From positions 1,302,001 through 1,366,000 of the forward strand of contig NZ_CP107958.1 in assembly GCF_036075115.1 (NCBI RefSeq): DNA of 64,000 bases, given 5' to 3'. How positions within the stretch are numbered: position 1 is the stretch's first letter; every line of letters begins with the position of its first letter. The notes under the pieces were generated by a model that saw only the letters and a list, made by a program, of their open reading frames with translations, was not told the origin of the DNA and searched no databases. Origin of the DNA: Streptomyces sp. NBC_00377. GTDB lineage: Bacteria > Actinomycetota > Actinomycetes > Streptomycetales > Streptomycetaceae. A program made the position numbers and the translations under genes. Below, one piece after another: positions 53,426 to 62,679 of the stretch.

Positions 53426-54202
53426 ATGCCTCTGAATGCGCGAATACGGCGGTCTCGCATACTCGTCGCCGTCGCAACAGCCGTGGCCGCCGTCCTGGCC
53501 GTCGCGCTGACCCTGGCCCTGACGGTCACGACCTACGATCACACGTCGCCGCGTGCCGCCCGGGACAAGGCAACGGGGTCGGTGACCGGGAACGTCGACT
53601 GCCGTAAGGCGAAATGTGTGGCTCTCACGTTCGACGGCGGCCCCAGCCCGACGACGCCCGGACTGCTGGACATCCTGAAGCAGCACCATCTGCACGCCAC
53701 GTTCTTCGTGCAGGGCAGGGGCCACATCGCGAAGTATCCCGAGATCCTGCGTCGCATTGCTGACGAGGGGCACGAAATCGGCAATCACACCTGGACTCAC
53801 GAGAGGTTGACGGATCTCGACACGGACGACGCCCGGCAGGAGCTGGCCCGGACACAGGACGCCATCGAAAGGATCATCGGCTCGAGACCCACCCTGATGC
53901 GTCCACCGGAGGGTCGCACCGACGACGACGTGGCCGACGTCTGCCGGGACTTGGGGCTGGCGCAAGTGCTGTGGACTGTCACGGCCAAGGACTACGAGAC
54001 AACCGACTCGGCCCTGATCACCAAGCGGGTGCTCGACCAGACTCGCCGTGACGGCATCATCCTGCTGCACGACCTGCACAAGGGCACCGTGCCCGCAGTC
54101 CCCGGAATCATCGAGGCTCTCGAGCAGCGCGGCTACAGCATCGTGACGGTCTCGCAGCTACTCGCGCCCGCCAAGCCGCAGCCGGGGATGGTCTACCGGT
54201 GA
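53426..54202 (+). CDS. Polysaccharide deacetylase (NodB domain) with altered motifs
   Basis: 258 residues: N-terminal membrane anchor or uncleaved signal (about 12-36) and one NodB domain (about 60-235). Motif 1 reads ALTFDGGPSPTTPG, so the second Asp of TFDDGP, normally a metal ligand, is Gly; motif 2 NHTWTH keeps both His; motif 3 is RPPEG instead of RPPYG; motif 4 TVTAKDYETTD; motif 5 IILLHDLHKGT. It should be extracytoplasmic and act on cell-wall or secreted sugars, but activity may be altered or lost. GGAAAGG lies 6 bp before the ATG. Appears monocistronic. Confidence 0.85.
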   Translation: MPLNARIRRSRILVAVATAVAAVLAVALTLALTVTTYDHTSPRAARDKATGSVTGNVDCRKAKCVALTFDGGPSPTTPGLLDILKQHHLHATFFVQGRGHIAKYPEILRRIADEGHEIGNHTWTHERLTDLDTDDARQELARTQDAIERIIGSRPTLMRPPEGRTDDDVADVCRDLGLAQVLWTVTAKDYETTDSALITKRVLDQTRRDGIILLHDLHKGTVPAVPGIIEALEQRGYSIVTVSQLLAPAKPQPGMVYR

Positions 54203-54550
54203 CGAACCGGATCGCGACGGTGATGCAGTACTCCGGCGGTCCGCCCTCGCGGGCTGCGCCGCGGGTCCGTCCGCCGAGGTGACGGGACGGCTGCTCACGG
54301 CTAGTGGCGTGCACCGGCTTCGGCGGGGCGTCAGCGGCAGGGGCCGGCTGTGATGCCGCTGCGTCCAGGGTGGAAGATCCATGCCCGCCGACCGGGACGG
54401 TCGTCCTGCTGTAAGAGGTGGCTCCCCCAGCTCCTTGTCGAACACGGGATGTGAGCAGGTGGGGCTCGCGGGTAGGAGTGGTGCAGTCGTCCTCAGACCC
54501 CCTCCCGGCGGCGTTGTTCCGACGGAAGCGGTTCCCGGAGCGTGATAACG
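54203..54550. other. No gene recognised
   Basis: Intergenic space between the deacetylase and ANTAR genes, high GC, without clear terminator or promoter. Open frames on both strands lack starts and domains. Confidence 0.5.
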
Positions 54551-54895
54551 ATGGATGTGTCGCACCACAGCCGTCCCGCACCGGCTGACGTGCACCGGCC
54601 GCAGGAGCCGGATGATCTCGCCGTCAGGATCACCGAACTTCAGCGGGACAACAGCCGGCTGCAAACGGCCATCACCTCACATGCCGCGATCGATCAGGCC
54701 GTCGGCGTGGTCATCGCCCTCGGCGGACTCTGCCCCCGGCAGGGCTTCGCGGTCCCCAAGGACGTCTCCCAGCACACCAACCTCAAGCTACGGACGATCG
54801 CCGAGCTCGTCGTCGAGTGGGTGAGCACCCAGCGGCTGCCCGACGATGTCCAGCACGCCCTCGACACCGCGCTGAGGAGGGCGCGGTCCGCCTGA
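54551..54895 (+). CDS. ANTAR-domain protein
   Basis: 114 residues. After a hydrophilic start and a short coiled helix (RITELQRDNSRLQTAITSHA) comes an ANTAR domain: AAIDQAVGVVIALGGLCPRQ, GFAVPKDVSQHTNLKLRTIA and ELVVEWVST. ANTAR domains bind paired RNA stem-loops and act as antiterminators; no receiver or GAF sensor is attached, so input may come from another protein. The ATG at 54551 is preferred (GGAG 10 bp upstream); a GTG at 54542 is possible. It precedes a PP2C/STAS pair, a common neighbourhood in actinobacterial stress signalling. Confidence 0.85.
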   Translation: MDVSHHSRPAPADVHRPQEPDDLAVRITELQRDNSRLQTAITSHAAIDQAVGVVIALGGLCPRQGFAVPKDVSQHTNLKLRTIAELVVEWVSTQRLPDDVQHALDTALRRARSA

Positions 54896-55353
54896 CCGGC
54901 GTCGGAGCAGCAGGTGGCCTGCGACGACACCCGTCGGCTGTGCGGTGCCGCCGACACGGCCCGAGGCGCCGCGCCGCCTGCCGGTGGGATGCGAGCAGGT
55001 GCGGCCCCGCCCTGCGTTGCCGGTTCGGGCGGCCGCGGGGAGGAGAAGGGGTGAGGACGGAGGCCGTCACACTCCCCGTCCTCACCTCTTCGACGTTACG
55101 ACGCGCCGGTCGCTCCGGCAGGGTGAGGCGATCACGGCCTCGCCCGCCGGTCCCCCCTCACCTCGCTTCGACTTCGACGTCGCGAGGGAGGGCCGGACGG
55201 CCTGCCGGGCGTCTCCGTCGCAGGCCGTTCGACGCGGGGGCGGTGAGGGACGGCTGTAGGGGTAGTCGTGCAGGACGGGTACCGCGCCCGGACACACGCT
55301 TCCCGGCGGCAGCGTGGGGTTCTGGTCATGGTGGCGAGTCGGAGGTACGGCGC
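54896..55353. other. No gene recognised
   Basis: 458 bp between the ANTAR and PP2C genes. Long GC-driven frames cross it, but none has a start or recognisable domain; probably the promoter region of the PP2C-STAS operon. Confidence 0.5.
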
Positions 55354-56643
55354 ATGGACGGTAGTGGTGAGGGAGGACGGATGATGCTCGCCGAGCTGCT
55401 GGCCGCGAGTCACCTGATGCCGATCGAGTTGCTGCCTTCCAAAGCCACCGAGTGCGCGCGCGTCGCCGGCTTCCACGAGGTGCTGATCTACATGGCGGAT
55501 CTCCAGCGCACGTCGCTGTGTCTGCTGACGGGCGAGGAGGCGGCGGACCGGGAGCACGCGGCGCAGTTGCCGATCGAGGGAACGGTCGCCGGGCGGGCCT
55601 ACCAACACGGGGACATCCTGCCCGCCGCACCGGCCGATGCCGGCGTCTTCCAGTGGTGGGTGCCTCTGCTGGACGGCACCGAACGCATCGGCATGCTGCG
55701 CATCAGCGCCGACCGCGACGACGCTCACGTCCGCACCGACATGGAGGCGCTGGCCGCGCTCATCGCGTTGATCATCGTCAGCAAGCGAGGAACCAGCGAT
55801 GCGCTGGCCAGGCTGGTACGCACACAGTCGCTGAGCCTGCCGGCCGAGATGCAGTGGAATCTGCTGCCGCCGCGGACGTACGCGGACGGCCGGGTGGCGA
55901 TCTCCGCCTCGCTGGAGCCGGCCTACGACATCAGCGGCGACGTCTTCGAGTACGCCGTCGACGGACCCCTGGTCCATCTGTCGATCTTCGACGCGATGGG
56001 GCACGACACCGCCGCCGGCCTGTCCGGCGCCCTTGCGCTGGGCGCGTGCCGCAACGCCCGGCGTCAGGGCGCCGACCTCGTCACCAAGGCCGAAGTCGTG
56101 GAAGCCGCCCTGATCGAGCAGTACGGCCGCAAACGCTATGTCACCGGCATCCTGGCCACGCTGGACACCCGCACCGGCGTCCTTCAGTGGGTCAACCGCG
56201 GTCACCACACGCCGATCATCATCCGCGACAACCGCTGGAGCACGAACCTCGTCTGCCCACCGGGCCACCCCATGGGCACCGACCTCGGGCTCCCCAGCAC
56301 CTTGTGCACCGAGCAGCTTCAGCCCGGCGACCGCATCGTCCTGTACACCGACGGCATCACCGAGGCCCGCCGCCCGGGCGGCCCCGAGTTCGGACTGAAC
56401 CGCTTCACCGACTTCCTCATCCGCCACCACGCCGACGGCCTGCCCGTCCCCGAAACCCTGCGCCGCCTCATCCACGCCGTCCTCGACTACCACGACGGCC
56501 GGCTCCAGGACGACGCCACCGTCTTGCTGTGCGAATGGATCGGTCCGTATCTGGAACCGGTCCGCGAGGCCGCCGACCTGGCCGGTCTGTCCTCGAACGG
56601 GCCGAGGGACGACAGCGAGCACCACAGGAGCACCACGCCGTGA
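55354..56643 (+). CDS. PP2C-type (SpoIIE) phosphatase with GAF-like sensor
   Basis: 429 residues from the ATG at 55354 (GGAGGT upstream); an ATG at 55381 also has a good site. GAF-like part about 15-150 (VAGFHEVLIYMADLQRTSLC), then SpoIIE/PP2C: SLSLPAEMQWNLLPPRTYAD, IFDAMGHDTAAGLSGALALG with the metal Asp, VNRGHHTPIIIRDN, GDRIVLYTDGITEARRPGGP and LQDDATVLLCEWIG. Clearly related to the phosphatase at 21720 but with a STAS partner overlapping its stop, which it would dephosphorylate to release a sigma factor from its anti-sigma kinase. Confidence 0.9.
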   Translation: MDGSGEGGRMMLAELLAASHLMPIELLPSKATECARVAGFHEVLIYMADLQRTSLCLLTGEEAADREHAAQLPIEGTVAGRAYQHGDILPAAPADAGVFQWWVPLLDGTERIGMLRISADRDDAHVRTDMEALAALIALIIVSKRGTSDALARLVRTQSLSLPAEMQWNLLPPRTYADGRVAISASLEPAYDISGDVFEYAVDGPLVHLSIFDAMGHDTAAGLSGALALGACRNARRQGADLVTKAEVVEAALIEQYGRKRYVTGILATLDTRTGVLQWVNRGHHTPIIIRDNRWSTNLVCPPGHPMGTDLGLPSTLCTEQLQPGDRIVLYTDGITEARRPGGPEFGLNRFTDFLIRHHADGLPVPETLRRLIHAVLDYHDGRLQDDATVLLCEWIGPYLEPVREAADLAGLSSNGPRDDSEHHRSTTP

Positions 56644-56999
56644 GCACTTACTCCGACCTGCGGATCGACGTGAGGGAAGAACCCGGTCGCGTCACCGTCG
56701 CCGATGTGAGCGGGCCTCTGGACCTGCACACGGCCCCCTTCCTCCATCAGCAGCTCACGCGCACCCTGGAGAGGAATCCGGCCTTGATCCTGAACCTGGC
56801 CGGGGTCAGTTTCTGCGACTCCTCCGGCCTCAACACGCTCATCCGGCTGCATCGCCGCGCCCAGGACGCCGGTGGTCGTCTCATGCTCGCCGCGCCGCCC
56901 GCGCACCTGAGCCGGATGCTCGTCCGGACCGGCCTCGACACCGTGCTGCACAGGTACGCGAGCGTTGGCGAAGCCCAGGCCCAGCGCCCCGCACGCTGA
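56640..56999 (+). CDS. STAS-domain anti-sigma factor antagonist
   Basis: 119 residues, one STAS domain: VTVADVSGPLDLHTAPFLHQ, ALILNLAGVSFCDSSGLNTL (phospho-acceptor Ser in DSSG) and GGRLMLAAPPAHLSRMLVRT. GTG start overlapping the phosphatase stop (GTGA), so the pair is translated together. It should bind an anti-sigma kinase when unphosphorylated. No RsbW-like kinase or sigma gene is present in the window. Confidence 0.93.
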   Translation: MSTYSDLRIDVREEPGRVTVADVSGPLDLHTAPFLHQQLTRTLERNPALILNLAGVSFCDSSGLNTLIRLHRRAQDAGGRLMLAAPPAHLSRMLVRTGLDTVLHRYASVGEAQAQRPAR

Positions 57000-57110
57000 C
57001 CGGGCAAGCCGCCCAGCGGAGCGCCGACCGCCTGGTCGGCATTGCCATGACGTGGTTCCACGCACGTCTGCCCCCGACCCCGACCCCGACCCCGGCCCCC
57101 GCCCGCCCGG

Positions 57111-57158
57111 CAGGGCCGCAGGGCCGCAGGGCCGCAGGGCCGCAGGGCCGCAGGGCCG
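57111..57158. repeat. Tandem repeat, 8-bp unit CAGGGCCG, six copies
   Basis: Perfect repeats between the convergent STAS and DUF5709 genes, preceded by a shorter CCCCGA repeat (about 57072-57094). Unlike the 9-bp minisatellite, its unit is not a multiple of three. Confidence 0.9.
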
Positions 57159-57216
57159 CAGGCAGGGACCGCACGGTCCCGAGGGACCGCGCCGCGGAGC
57201 CCCCGTCCGCCGTCCC

Positions 57217-57681
57217 TCAGTACGTGTCGGCGTCGGGGATCACGTGCATCGCGGCCTCCTCGGCCGACGCCCCGGCACCGTCCAGACCCACGTCGGAAGC
57301 GACGAGGTCGGTCTCGGTGTTGGCATGGCTGCCCTCGTCGGGCGCGAGCAGCCGTCCGGCGCGCTCGTCCCCGACCTCGTGGTCGATGAGCTCACCGTCG
57401 GTGTCCCAGGTGTCCCCGATGCCGTCGCCCTCCGGGACACCGATGTCCGGCACCTCCTCGGAAAGACGCTCGTCCAGGCTCTCGCCCCGCCAGCGCTCCG
57501 ACGCCGTGACGCCGGTGTGCTCCACGCCCCAGGGCCTCTCCGGGGGCGAGTAGCCCTCGTCCAGGGCCTCTTCGCCCGCCCGGTAGTCCAGGGTGTCCGA
57601 CGCGTCCAGCAGCCCGGCGTCGTCCTGCACCTCGGAACCGTCCGGCTGGTAGACATCGTCACCCATTGCTTCGTCGGCCAC
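57217..57681 (-). CDS. DUF5709 family protein
   Basis: 154 residues, very acidic, no membrane segment. The GTG at 57681 follows GGAG at 5 bp; an ATG at 57666 is the alternative. The pattern DDAGLLDASDTLDYRAGEEA, LDEGYSPPERPWGVEHTGVT and LDERLSEEVPD matches the actinobacterial DUF5709 family. Function unknown; acidity and low complexity suggest a disordered stress-linked protein. Convergent with the STAS gene. Confidence 0.88.
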   Translation of the reverse strand: MADEAMGDDVYQPDGSEVQDDAGLLDASDTLDYRAGEEALDEGYSPPERPWGVEHTGVTASERWRGESLDERLSEEVPDIGVPEGDGIGDTWDTDGELIDHEVGDERAGRLLAPDEGSHANTETDLVASDVGLDGAGASAEEAAMHVIPDADTY

Positions 57682-57924
57682 TTGCGCTCCATCGTTGTTC
57701 CCGGGGGCCGGAGGGCGCGGGACAGCCGCCCCTCGCCAAGCCCGTCCGCTGCACCGCGCCATCCCGGCGAAGACCGTGACGGTGACGGGCCACCAGTGTC
57801 GCGCCCTGGCTCCCTCGCCACCCCCCGGACGCCGAAACCGTGCGCTCGTGAGCAAGAAGTGGGCGTGCGAAGGACGCGCCCGCCGGAATTGCCCCAGGTG
57901 CGCGACCACGGCTCGCCGCTGTGG

Positions 57925-57993
57925 CGCGACTCTCCGGGGGACATTCCGTAGGCGGCCCGGAAAGCACGCCTGAAGTGGGCGGCACCCGTGAGC
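57925..57993 (-). pseudogene. C-terminal scrap of an AraC-family regulator
   Basis: AAHFRRAFRAAYGMSPGESR matches the second helix-turn-helix of AraC-type regulators (usually AAHFSRAFRAAYGMSPREYR). No upstream domain remains. The rest of 57682-58036 has nothing recognisable. Confidence 0.5.
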
Positions 57994-58036
57994 GGCATGG
58001 ACGACGGGCCGACCGCGGAGGGCCGTGCCCGCCGCC

Positions 58037-58055
58037 GGCCCGGGAGCGCCGGGCC
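58037..58055 (-). terminator. GC hairpin after cydB
   Basis: GGCCCGG and CCGGGCC with a five-base loop, 20 bp after the cydB stop. Likely terminator of the cyd operon. Confidence 0.45.
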
Positions 58056-58075
58056 CGGGAGCGGAGTCCGGTCGA

Positions 58076-59107
58076 TCAGTTCGACGTCCGGTGGGTCGAG
58101 GCCGGGGTCGGGGCGGCCGGTTCCGCTCGCTGGAAGGTGCGGTACAGCAGCCACAGCGCCGGGACGAGCAGGACGGCTCCGCAGGCCAGGACGATCAGGC
58201 AGGCGGAAAGCACGGCGGGCTGCGAGGCCGCCTCGTCGACCGTGAGGCTGCCGACCAGCATCGCCGGGTACTGGGCCGCGCCCCAGGACCACAGGATCGC
58301 GGCCACGGCCAGTGCGGCCGCCGCACGGGCGGCGACGTGACGCCGGGTCAGCAGGAGGCCCAGTCCGACGACGCCGCTGACCGCGCTGAGCACCACCAGG
58401 GGGAGCGCCCGGTGGGTGAGCCCGTGGAACAGTTCGGGGGCGTCGGCGTGCAGCACCGCCGTACCGGCGAGGGCGACCGCGCCGCCGGCCAGCCCGCTGA
58501 CCACGGCCCGCCGGGCGAACGCCCGCGCCAGCCCGGGAGCGTCCTCGCGGGCGGCGTCCGCGCACAGGTAGACGGCCGCCAGATGGGCACAGGCGAGGAC
58601 CGCCAGCACGCCGCCGAGCACGGACGTGGGGTTGAGCCAGCTGGTGATCACGTCTCCCTGTGCCAGCCCGGCCGGCACCCGGCCGGAGGCCACCGCGCCG
58701 GCCACGGCTCCCAGGAAGAACGGGGTGACCAGCGAGGACACGGCGAAGAAGATGCCGAACAGCCGCTGCTGCCACAGCTCGGTACTGGCCTTGCGGAAGG
58801 CGAACGCGGACCCGCGGGCGATGATGCCCAGCGCCGCCAGGGTCAGCGGCAGGTAGAGGGTGGACATCACGGACGCGAAGACCGGCGAGAACCCGGCCCA
58901 CAGCAGGACGATCACGAAGATGAGCCAGACGTGGTTCGCCTCCCAGATCGGCCCGATGCTGTGCTCGATGAGCCGCCGCTGCTCGCGGCCCTGCCGGGCG
59001 CCTCCGGCGAGCAGGTCCCACACGCCGGCGCCGAAGTCGGCGCCGCCGAACAGGGCGTAACACGTCAGTCCGACCCACATGACGGCGAGGGCGGTGTCGG
59101 CGAGCAC
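58076..59107 (-). CDS. cydB: Cytochrome bd ubiquinol/menaquinol oxidase subunit II
   Basis: 343 residues, about eight to nine membrane spans. N-terminal VGLTCYALFGGADFGAGVWD and SIGPIWEANHVWLIFVIVLL are CydB hallmarks, as is FGIFFAVSSLVTPFFLGAVA. With CydA it forms the high-affinity terminal oxidase of the plasma membrane, used at low oxygen or under nitric-oxide and sulfide stress. GTG start after GGAGG, about 100 bp after cydA. Second gene of the cyd operon; no cydCD assembly gene is adjacent. Confidence 0.95.
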   Translation of the reverse strand: MLADTALAVMWVGLTCYALFGGADFGAGVWDLLAGGARQGREQRRLIEHSIGPIWEANHVWLIFVIVLLWAGFSPVFASVMSTLYLPLTLAALGIIARGSAFAFRKASTELWQQRLFGIFFAVSSLVTPFFLGAVAGAVASGRVPAGLAQGDVITSWLNPTSVLGGVLAVLACAHLAAVYLCADAAREDAPGLARAFARRAVVSGLAGGAVALAGTAVLHADAPELFHGLTHRALPLVVLSAVSGVVGLGLLLTRRHVAARAAAALAVAAILWSWGAAQYPAMLVGSLTVDEAASQPAVLSACLIVLACGAVLLVPALWLLYRTFQRAEPAAPTPASTHRTSN

Positions 59108-59209
59108 GGGGCCTCCAGCGGTGGGTGGCGTTCGTCGCGGGACGGGAAGGGGGCGGACGGGTGGAGGAGGGAGACCCGCCGACGCGGACGGTCGGCGCCC
59201 GCCGCCCCC

Positions 59210-60628
59210 TCAGACGACGGGATAACTCTTCACGTCCGCCTCCTGCGGGGCGACCGGTACGGCCGTGCCCCGGGCCAGGCGGCGCAGCACGTAGACCGTC
59301 GCCACGGTCATGGCGGCGTACACCACCAGCAACAGCCACAGACCCACCATCAGTCCCGGCGCCGGATTGACGGCGTCCCGCACGCTCATCACCCCCCACA
59401 CGATCCAGGGCTGCCGGCCGAGCTCGGTGACCGTCCAGCCGCTCTCCAGGGCCACGGCGGACGCCGGACCGGCGAGCGCGACCAGCGCGAGCAGCAGCCG
59501 GCTCCCCCGGCGGTCGAGCAGTTCCCCGCCCGTGTGCCGGGTGCGCCACCAGGCCAGCAGCAGCCACAGACCGAGCCCCAGCAGGAAGAAGCCGACGCCG
59601 ACCATGAGGTCGAAGGCCCAGTGCACCCCGGTGACCGCCGGCCACTGGTCCCGGGGCACCTTGTCCAGCCCCTGAACGACCGTGTCCCTGCGGTAGCCGA
59701 CCAGCAGGGAGAGTCCGTCGGGGATCTCCAGCCCGTACTTCAGCCCCTCGTCCCCGGCGACGCCGCCGAGGGTGAGGGGGACGTGGGAGCCGGTGCGGTA
59801 CACGCCCTCGATGGCCGCCAGCTTGGCCGGCTGGTACTCGGACAGGAAGCGGGCGGCCCAGTCGCCCACCACGAGCTGGAACGGGGCGGCCAGCGCGCCC
59901 ACGGTGAACGGGATGGCGAAGCCCGCCTTGTGGTAGGCGTCGCGGCGGCCCCGCAGCAGGGCGACCGCGTAGACGGAGGCCGTCAGGAAGGAGGACACCA
60001 TGAACGCGGCCAGGATCATGTGCAGCGTCTGGGGCGGGCTCGCCGGGTTGAACATCGCCGCCCACGGGTCGACGTGGACGATCTTCCCGTCGCGCAGGGT
60101 GAAGCCGCGCGGCTGGTTCATCCAGGCGTTCGCGCAGACGACGAAGAACGCCGAGGCGGTGCCCGCGACCACGATGGGGAGGCCGGTGAGCAGGTGCATG
60201 CGCGGCGACAGCCGGTCCCAGGCGTACAGGTAGATGCCGAGGAAGATCGCCTCGATGAAGAAGGCGATGCCCTCCAGCGCGAAGGGCAGCCCGATGACCT
60301 GGCCGAACCGTCCCATGAGGCCGGGCCACAGCAGCCCCATCTCGAAGCTGAGGATGGTGCCCGACACGGCGCCCACGGCGAACAGCACGCCCATGGCCCT
60401 GGCCCAGCGCCGCGCCAGCAGTTTCAGGGCCGGACTGTCCCTGCGGATTCCCAGCCACTCCGCCAGGAGGGTGAGCGCGGGCAGTCCGACCCCGAGGCAG
60501 GCGACGATGATGTGCCAGGCCAGGGAGAAGCCCATCTGTGCCCGCGCGGCGGACAGGTCCCCTTCCGTGGCGGCCCCCGCGAGAACCAGGACGGGCCAGG
60601 AGCCGGCGGTCACCGCTGCGTCGTACAC
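59210..60628 (-). CDS. cydA: Cytochrome bd ubiquinol/menaquinol oxidase subunit I
   Basis: 472 residues from the GTG at 60628, which has GGGAG at 8 bp; a GTG ten codons further up is possible. Heme ligand His near residue 39 (MGFSLAWHIIVACLG), the acidic EGIAFFIEAIFLGIYLYAWD helix, a second ligand His in PPQTLHMILAAFM, a short Q-loop and the GRQPW motif. This is the short-Q-loop form. It oxidises quinol and reduces oxygen to water without proton pumping. Heads an operon with cydB; I found no clear Rex site in the upstream 128 bp. Confidence 0.95.
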   Translation of the reverse strand: MYDAAVTAGSWPVLVLAGAATEGDLSAARAQMGFSLAWHIIVACLGVGLPALTLLAEWLGIRRDSPALKLLARRWARAMGVLFAVGAVSGTILSFEMGLLWPGLMGRFGQVIGLPFALEGIAFFIEAIFLGIYLYAWDRLSPRMHLLTGLPIVVAGTASAFFVVCANAWMNQPRGFTLRDGKIVHVDPWAAMFNPASPPQTLHMILAAFMVSSFLTASVYAVALLRGRRDAYHKAGFAIPFTVGALAAPFQLVVGDWAARFLSEYQPAKLAAIEGVYRTGSHVPLTLGGVAGDEGLKYGLEIPDGLSLLVGYRRDTVVQGLDKVPRDQWPAVTGVHWAFDLMVGVGFFLLGLGLWLLLAWWRTRHTGGELLDRRGSRLLLALVALAGPASAVALESGWTVTELGRQPWIVWGVMSVRDAVNPAPGLMVGLWLLLVVYAAMTVATVYVLRRLARGTAVPVAPQEADVKSYPVV

Positions 60629-60785
60629 GAAGCACACTCCCGGGCGCTGGAGGACCACTACCCGTGACCCGCCCGCCCGTCCGTCGGTTCACGGCACGGG
60701 TCCACGACTTCTCAGGGGTAACCGGTGCCCGCCCCGCCGAACCGGCGCGCGGGGCACATCACCCGGACGCCCCGGTCCGGACGCC

Positions 60786-62672
60786 TCACAGTGCGCTCGC
60801 CTCCGTCATCCCCGGCTGGTCGAACTGCGTCCGGTGCAGTTCCGCGTACCGTCCGCCGGTCGCGAGGAGTTCGTCGTGCGTGCCGCGTTCCACGATCCGG
60901 CCGGACTCGACGACCAGGATCAGGTCGGCGGCGCGCACGGTCGACAGGCGGTGGGCGATGACGACCGCGGTACGGTCCGCGAGGGCCTCGGCGAGGGCTT
61001 CCTGGACGGCCGCCTCGGAGGTGTTGTCCAGGTGGGCGGTGGCCTCGTCCAGGATGACGACGCGCTGGCGGGCCAGCAGCAGCCGGGCGATGGTCATGCG
61101 CTGGCGTTCACCGCCGGAGAGACGGTAGCCGCGTTCCCCGACGACCGTGTCGAGGCCGTCGGGGAGGGAGCGGACGAGGTCGTCCAGGCGCGAGCGGCGC
61201 AGGGCGTCCCAGAGTTCGTCCTCGGTGGCCCCGGGCCTGGCGAGCAGCAGGTTCGCGCGGACGCTGTCGTGGAAGAGGTGGCCGTCCTGGGTGACCATGC
61301 CGAGGGTGGCCCGCAGGGAGCTCGCGCTCACGTCCCGGACGTCGACCCCGCCGATGCGGACGGCGCCCGCGTCGACGTCGTACAGACGCGGCAGGAGTTG
61401 GGCGACGGTCGACTTGCCGGCGCCGGAGGAGCCGACGAGGGCGACGGTCTGCCCGGGTTCGGCGCGGAAGGAGACACCGTGCAGGACCTCGGCGCCGCCG
61501 CGGGTGTCGAGGGAGGCGACCTCCTCCAGGGAGGCCAGGGAGACCTTGTCGGCGGACGGGTAGCCGAAGCGGACGTCGTCGAACTCGACGGAGACCGGGC
61601 CCGGGGGCACCTCGCGGGCGTCCGGTTTCTCCTCGATGAGCGGCTTCAGGTCGAGCACCTCGAAGACCCGCTCGAAGCTGACCAGGGCGCTCATCACCTC
61701 GACGCGGGCTCCGGCGAGGGAGGTGAGCGGGGCGTACAGACGGGTCAGGAGCAGGGCGAGGGCGACGACGGCGCCCGGTTCGAGGGTGCCTTCGAGGGCG
61801 AGACGGCCGCCGAGGCCGTAGACGAGGGCGAGGGCCAGGGCGGAGACGAGGGTCAGGGCGGTGATGAAGACGGACTGTGCGGTGGCCGTACGGACGCCGA
61901 TGTCCCGGACGTGGGCGGCCCGGGCCGCGAACTCCGCCGACTCCTCCTCGGGCCGGCCGAACAGCTTGACCAGCGTGGCGCCGGGTGCGGAGAAGCGCTC
62001 GGTCATCCGGGTGCCCATGGCCGCGTTGAGCGCCGCCGCCTCACGCTGCATGCCGGCCATCCGTCTGCCCATGCGCCGGGCCGGGAGCACGAACACCGGC
62101 AGCAGGGCCAGCGCGAGCAGCGTGACCTGCCAGGACAGGGTGAGCATCACGGCGAGCGTGAGGACCAGGGTGACCAGGTTGGACACCACTCCGGAGAGGG
62201 TGTTGCTGAAGGCGCGCTGGGCGCCGATCACGTCGTTGTTGAGTCGGGAGACGAGCGCACCCGTACGGGTACGTGTGAAGAACGCGACCGGCATCCGCTG
62301 CACATGATCGAACACAGCCGTGCGCAGATCGAGGATGAGTCCCTCCCCCAGCGTCGCCGAGAGCCTCCTGCCCAGGATGCCGAACGCCGCCTCCAGCACC
62401 GCGATGCCCGCGATGAGCAGGGACAGCCGGACGACCATGCCCGAGTCGCCGTGCGACACGATCGCGTCGACGACCCTCCCCGCGAGGACCGGGGTGGCGA
62501 CGGCCAGCAGCGCGGTCAGCACCCCCAACAGGACGAATTGCGTGATACGGCGGCGGTGCGGTCGTGCGAACGCGCCGATGCGGCGCAGTGTCACGGGGTC
62601 GAAGGGGCGGCGTTCCTGCTGGGCGTGCATGACGCTGTAAAGCTGCGTCCAGGCGGTGCTCTCCATGCTCAT
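60786..62672 (-). CDS. ABC exporter, fused permease-ATPase, predicted SoxR target
   Basis: 628 residues. Six-span exporter domain (about 40-330; FFTRTRTGALVSRLNNDVIG is the typical coupling-loop region) and one ATPase: Walker A ALVGSSGAGKSTVAQLLPRL, Q-loop ATLGMVTQDGHLFHDSV, signature GERGYRLSGGERQRMTIARL, Walker B RVVILDEATAHLDN, H-loop AVVIAHRLSTV. Dimeric MsbA-type drug exporter. Its promoter carries a SoxR-type box and the predicted transcript begins at the ATG, so this start is favoured. S. coelicolor SoxR controls an ABC exporter (SCO7008), and this gene may be its counterpart. It is not cydCD-like despite lying next to cydA. Confidence 0.92.
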   Translation of the reverse strand: MSMESTAWTQLYSVMHAQQERRPFDPVTLRRIGAFARPHRRRITQFVLLGVLTALLAVATPVLAGRVVDAIVSHGDSGMVVRLSLLIAGIAVLEAAFGILGRRLSATLGEGLILDLRTAVFDHVQRMPVAFFTRTRTGALVSRLNNDVIGAQRAFSNTLSGVVSNLVTLVLTLAVMLTLSWQVTLLALALLPVFVLPARRMGRRMAGMQREAAALNAAMGTRMTERFSAPGATLVKLFGRPEEESAEFAARAAHVRDIGVRTATAQSVFITALTLVSALALALVYGLGGRLALEGTLEPGAVVALALLLTRLYAPLTSLAGARVEVMSALVSFERVFEVLDLKPLIEEKPDAREVPPGPVSVEFDDVRFGYPSADKVSLASLEEVASLDTRGGAEVLHGVSFRAEPGQTVALVGSSGAGKSTVAQLLPRLYDVDAGAVRIGGVDVRDVSASSLRATLGMVTQDGHLFHDSVRANLLLARPGATEDELWDALRRSRLDDLVRSLPDGLDTVVGERGYRLSGGERQRMTIARLLLARQRVVILDEATAHLDNTSEAAVQEALAEALADRTAVVIAHRLSTVRAADLILVVESGRIVERGTHDELLATGGRYAELHRTQFDQPGMTEASAL

Positions 62673-62679
62673 GGGAACG

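Noticed and set aside
57240..60692. 1,150-codon minus-strand frame across cydA-cydB and DUF5709
   Set aside because: Arg/Gly/Pro-rich shadow; the true frames encode membrane proteins with conserved motifs.
60629..60785. Rex operator upstream of cydA
   Set aside because: GGTTCACGG at about 60688 gives one half-site only; there is no symmetric second half.
60786..62672. ABC exporter as cydC or cydD
   Set aside because: It has an MsbA-type layout and its own SoxR-type promoter; Streptomyces cydCD is usually one much longer fused gene.
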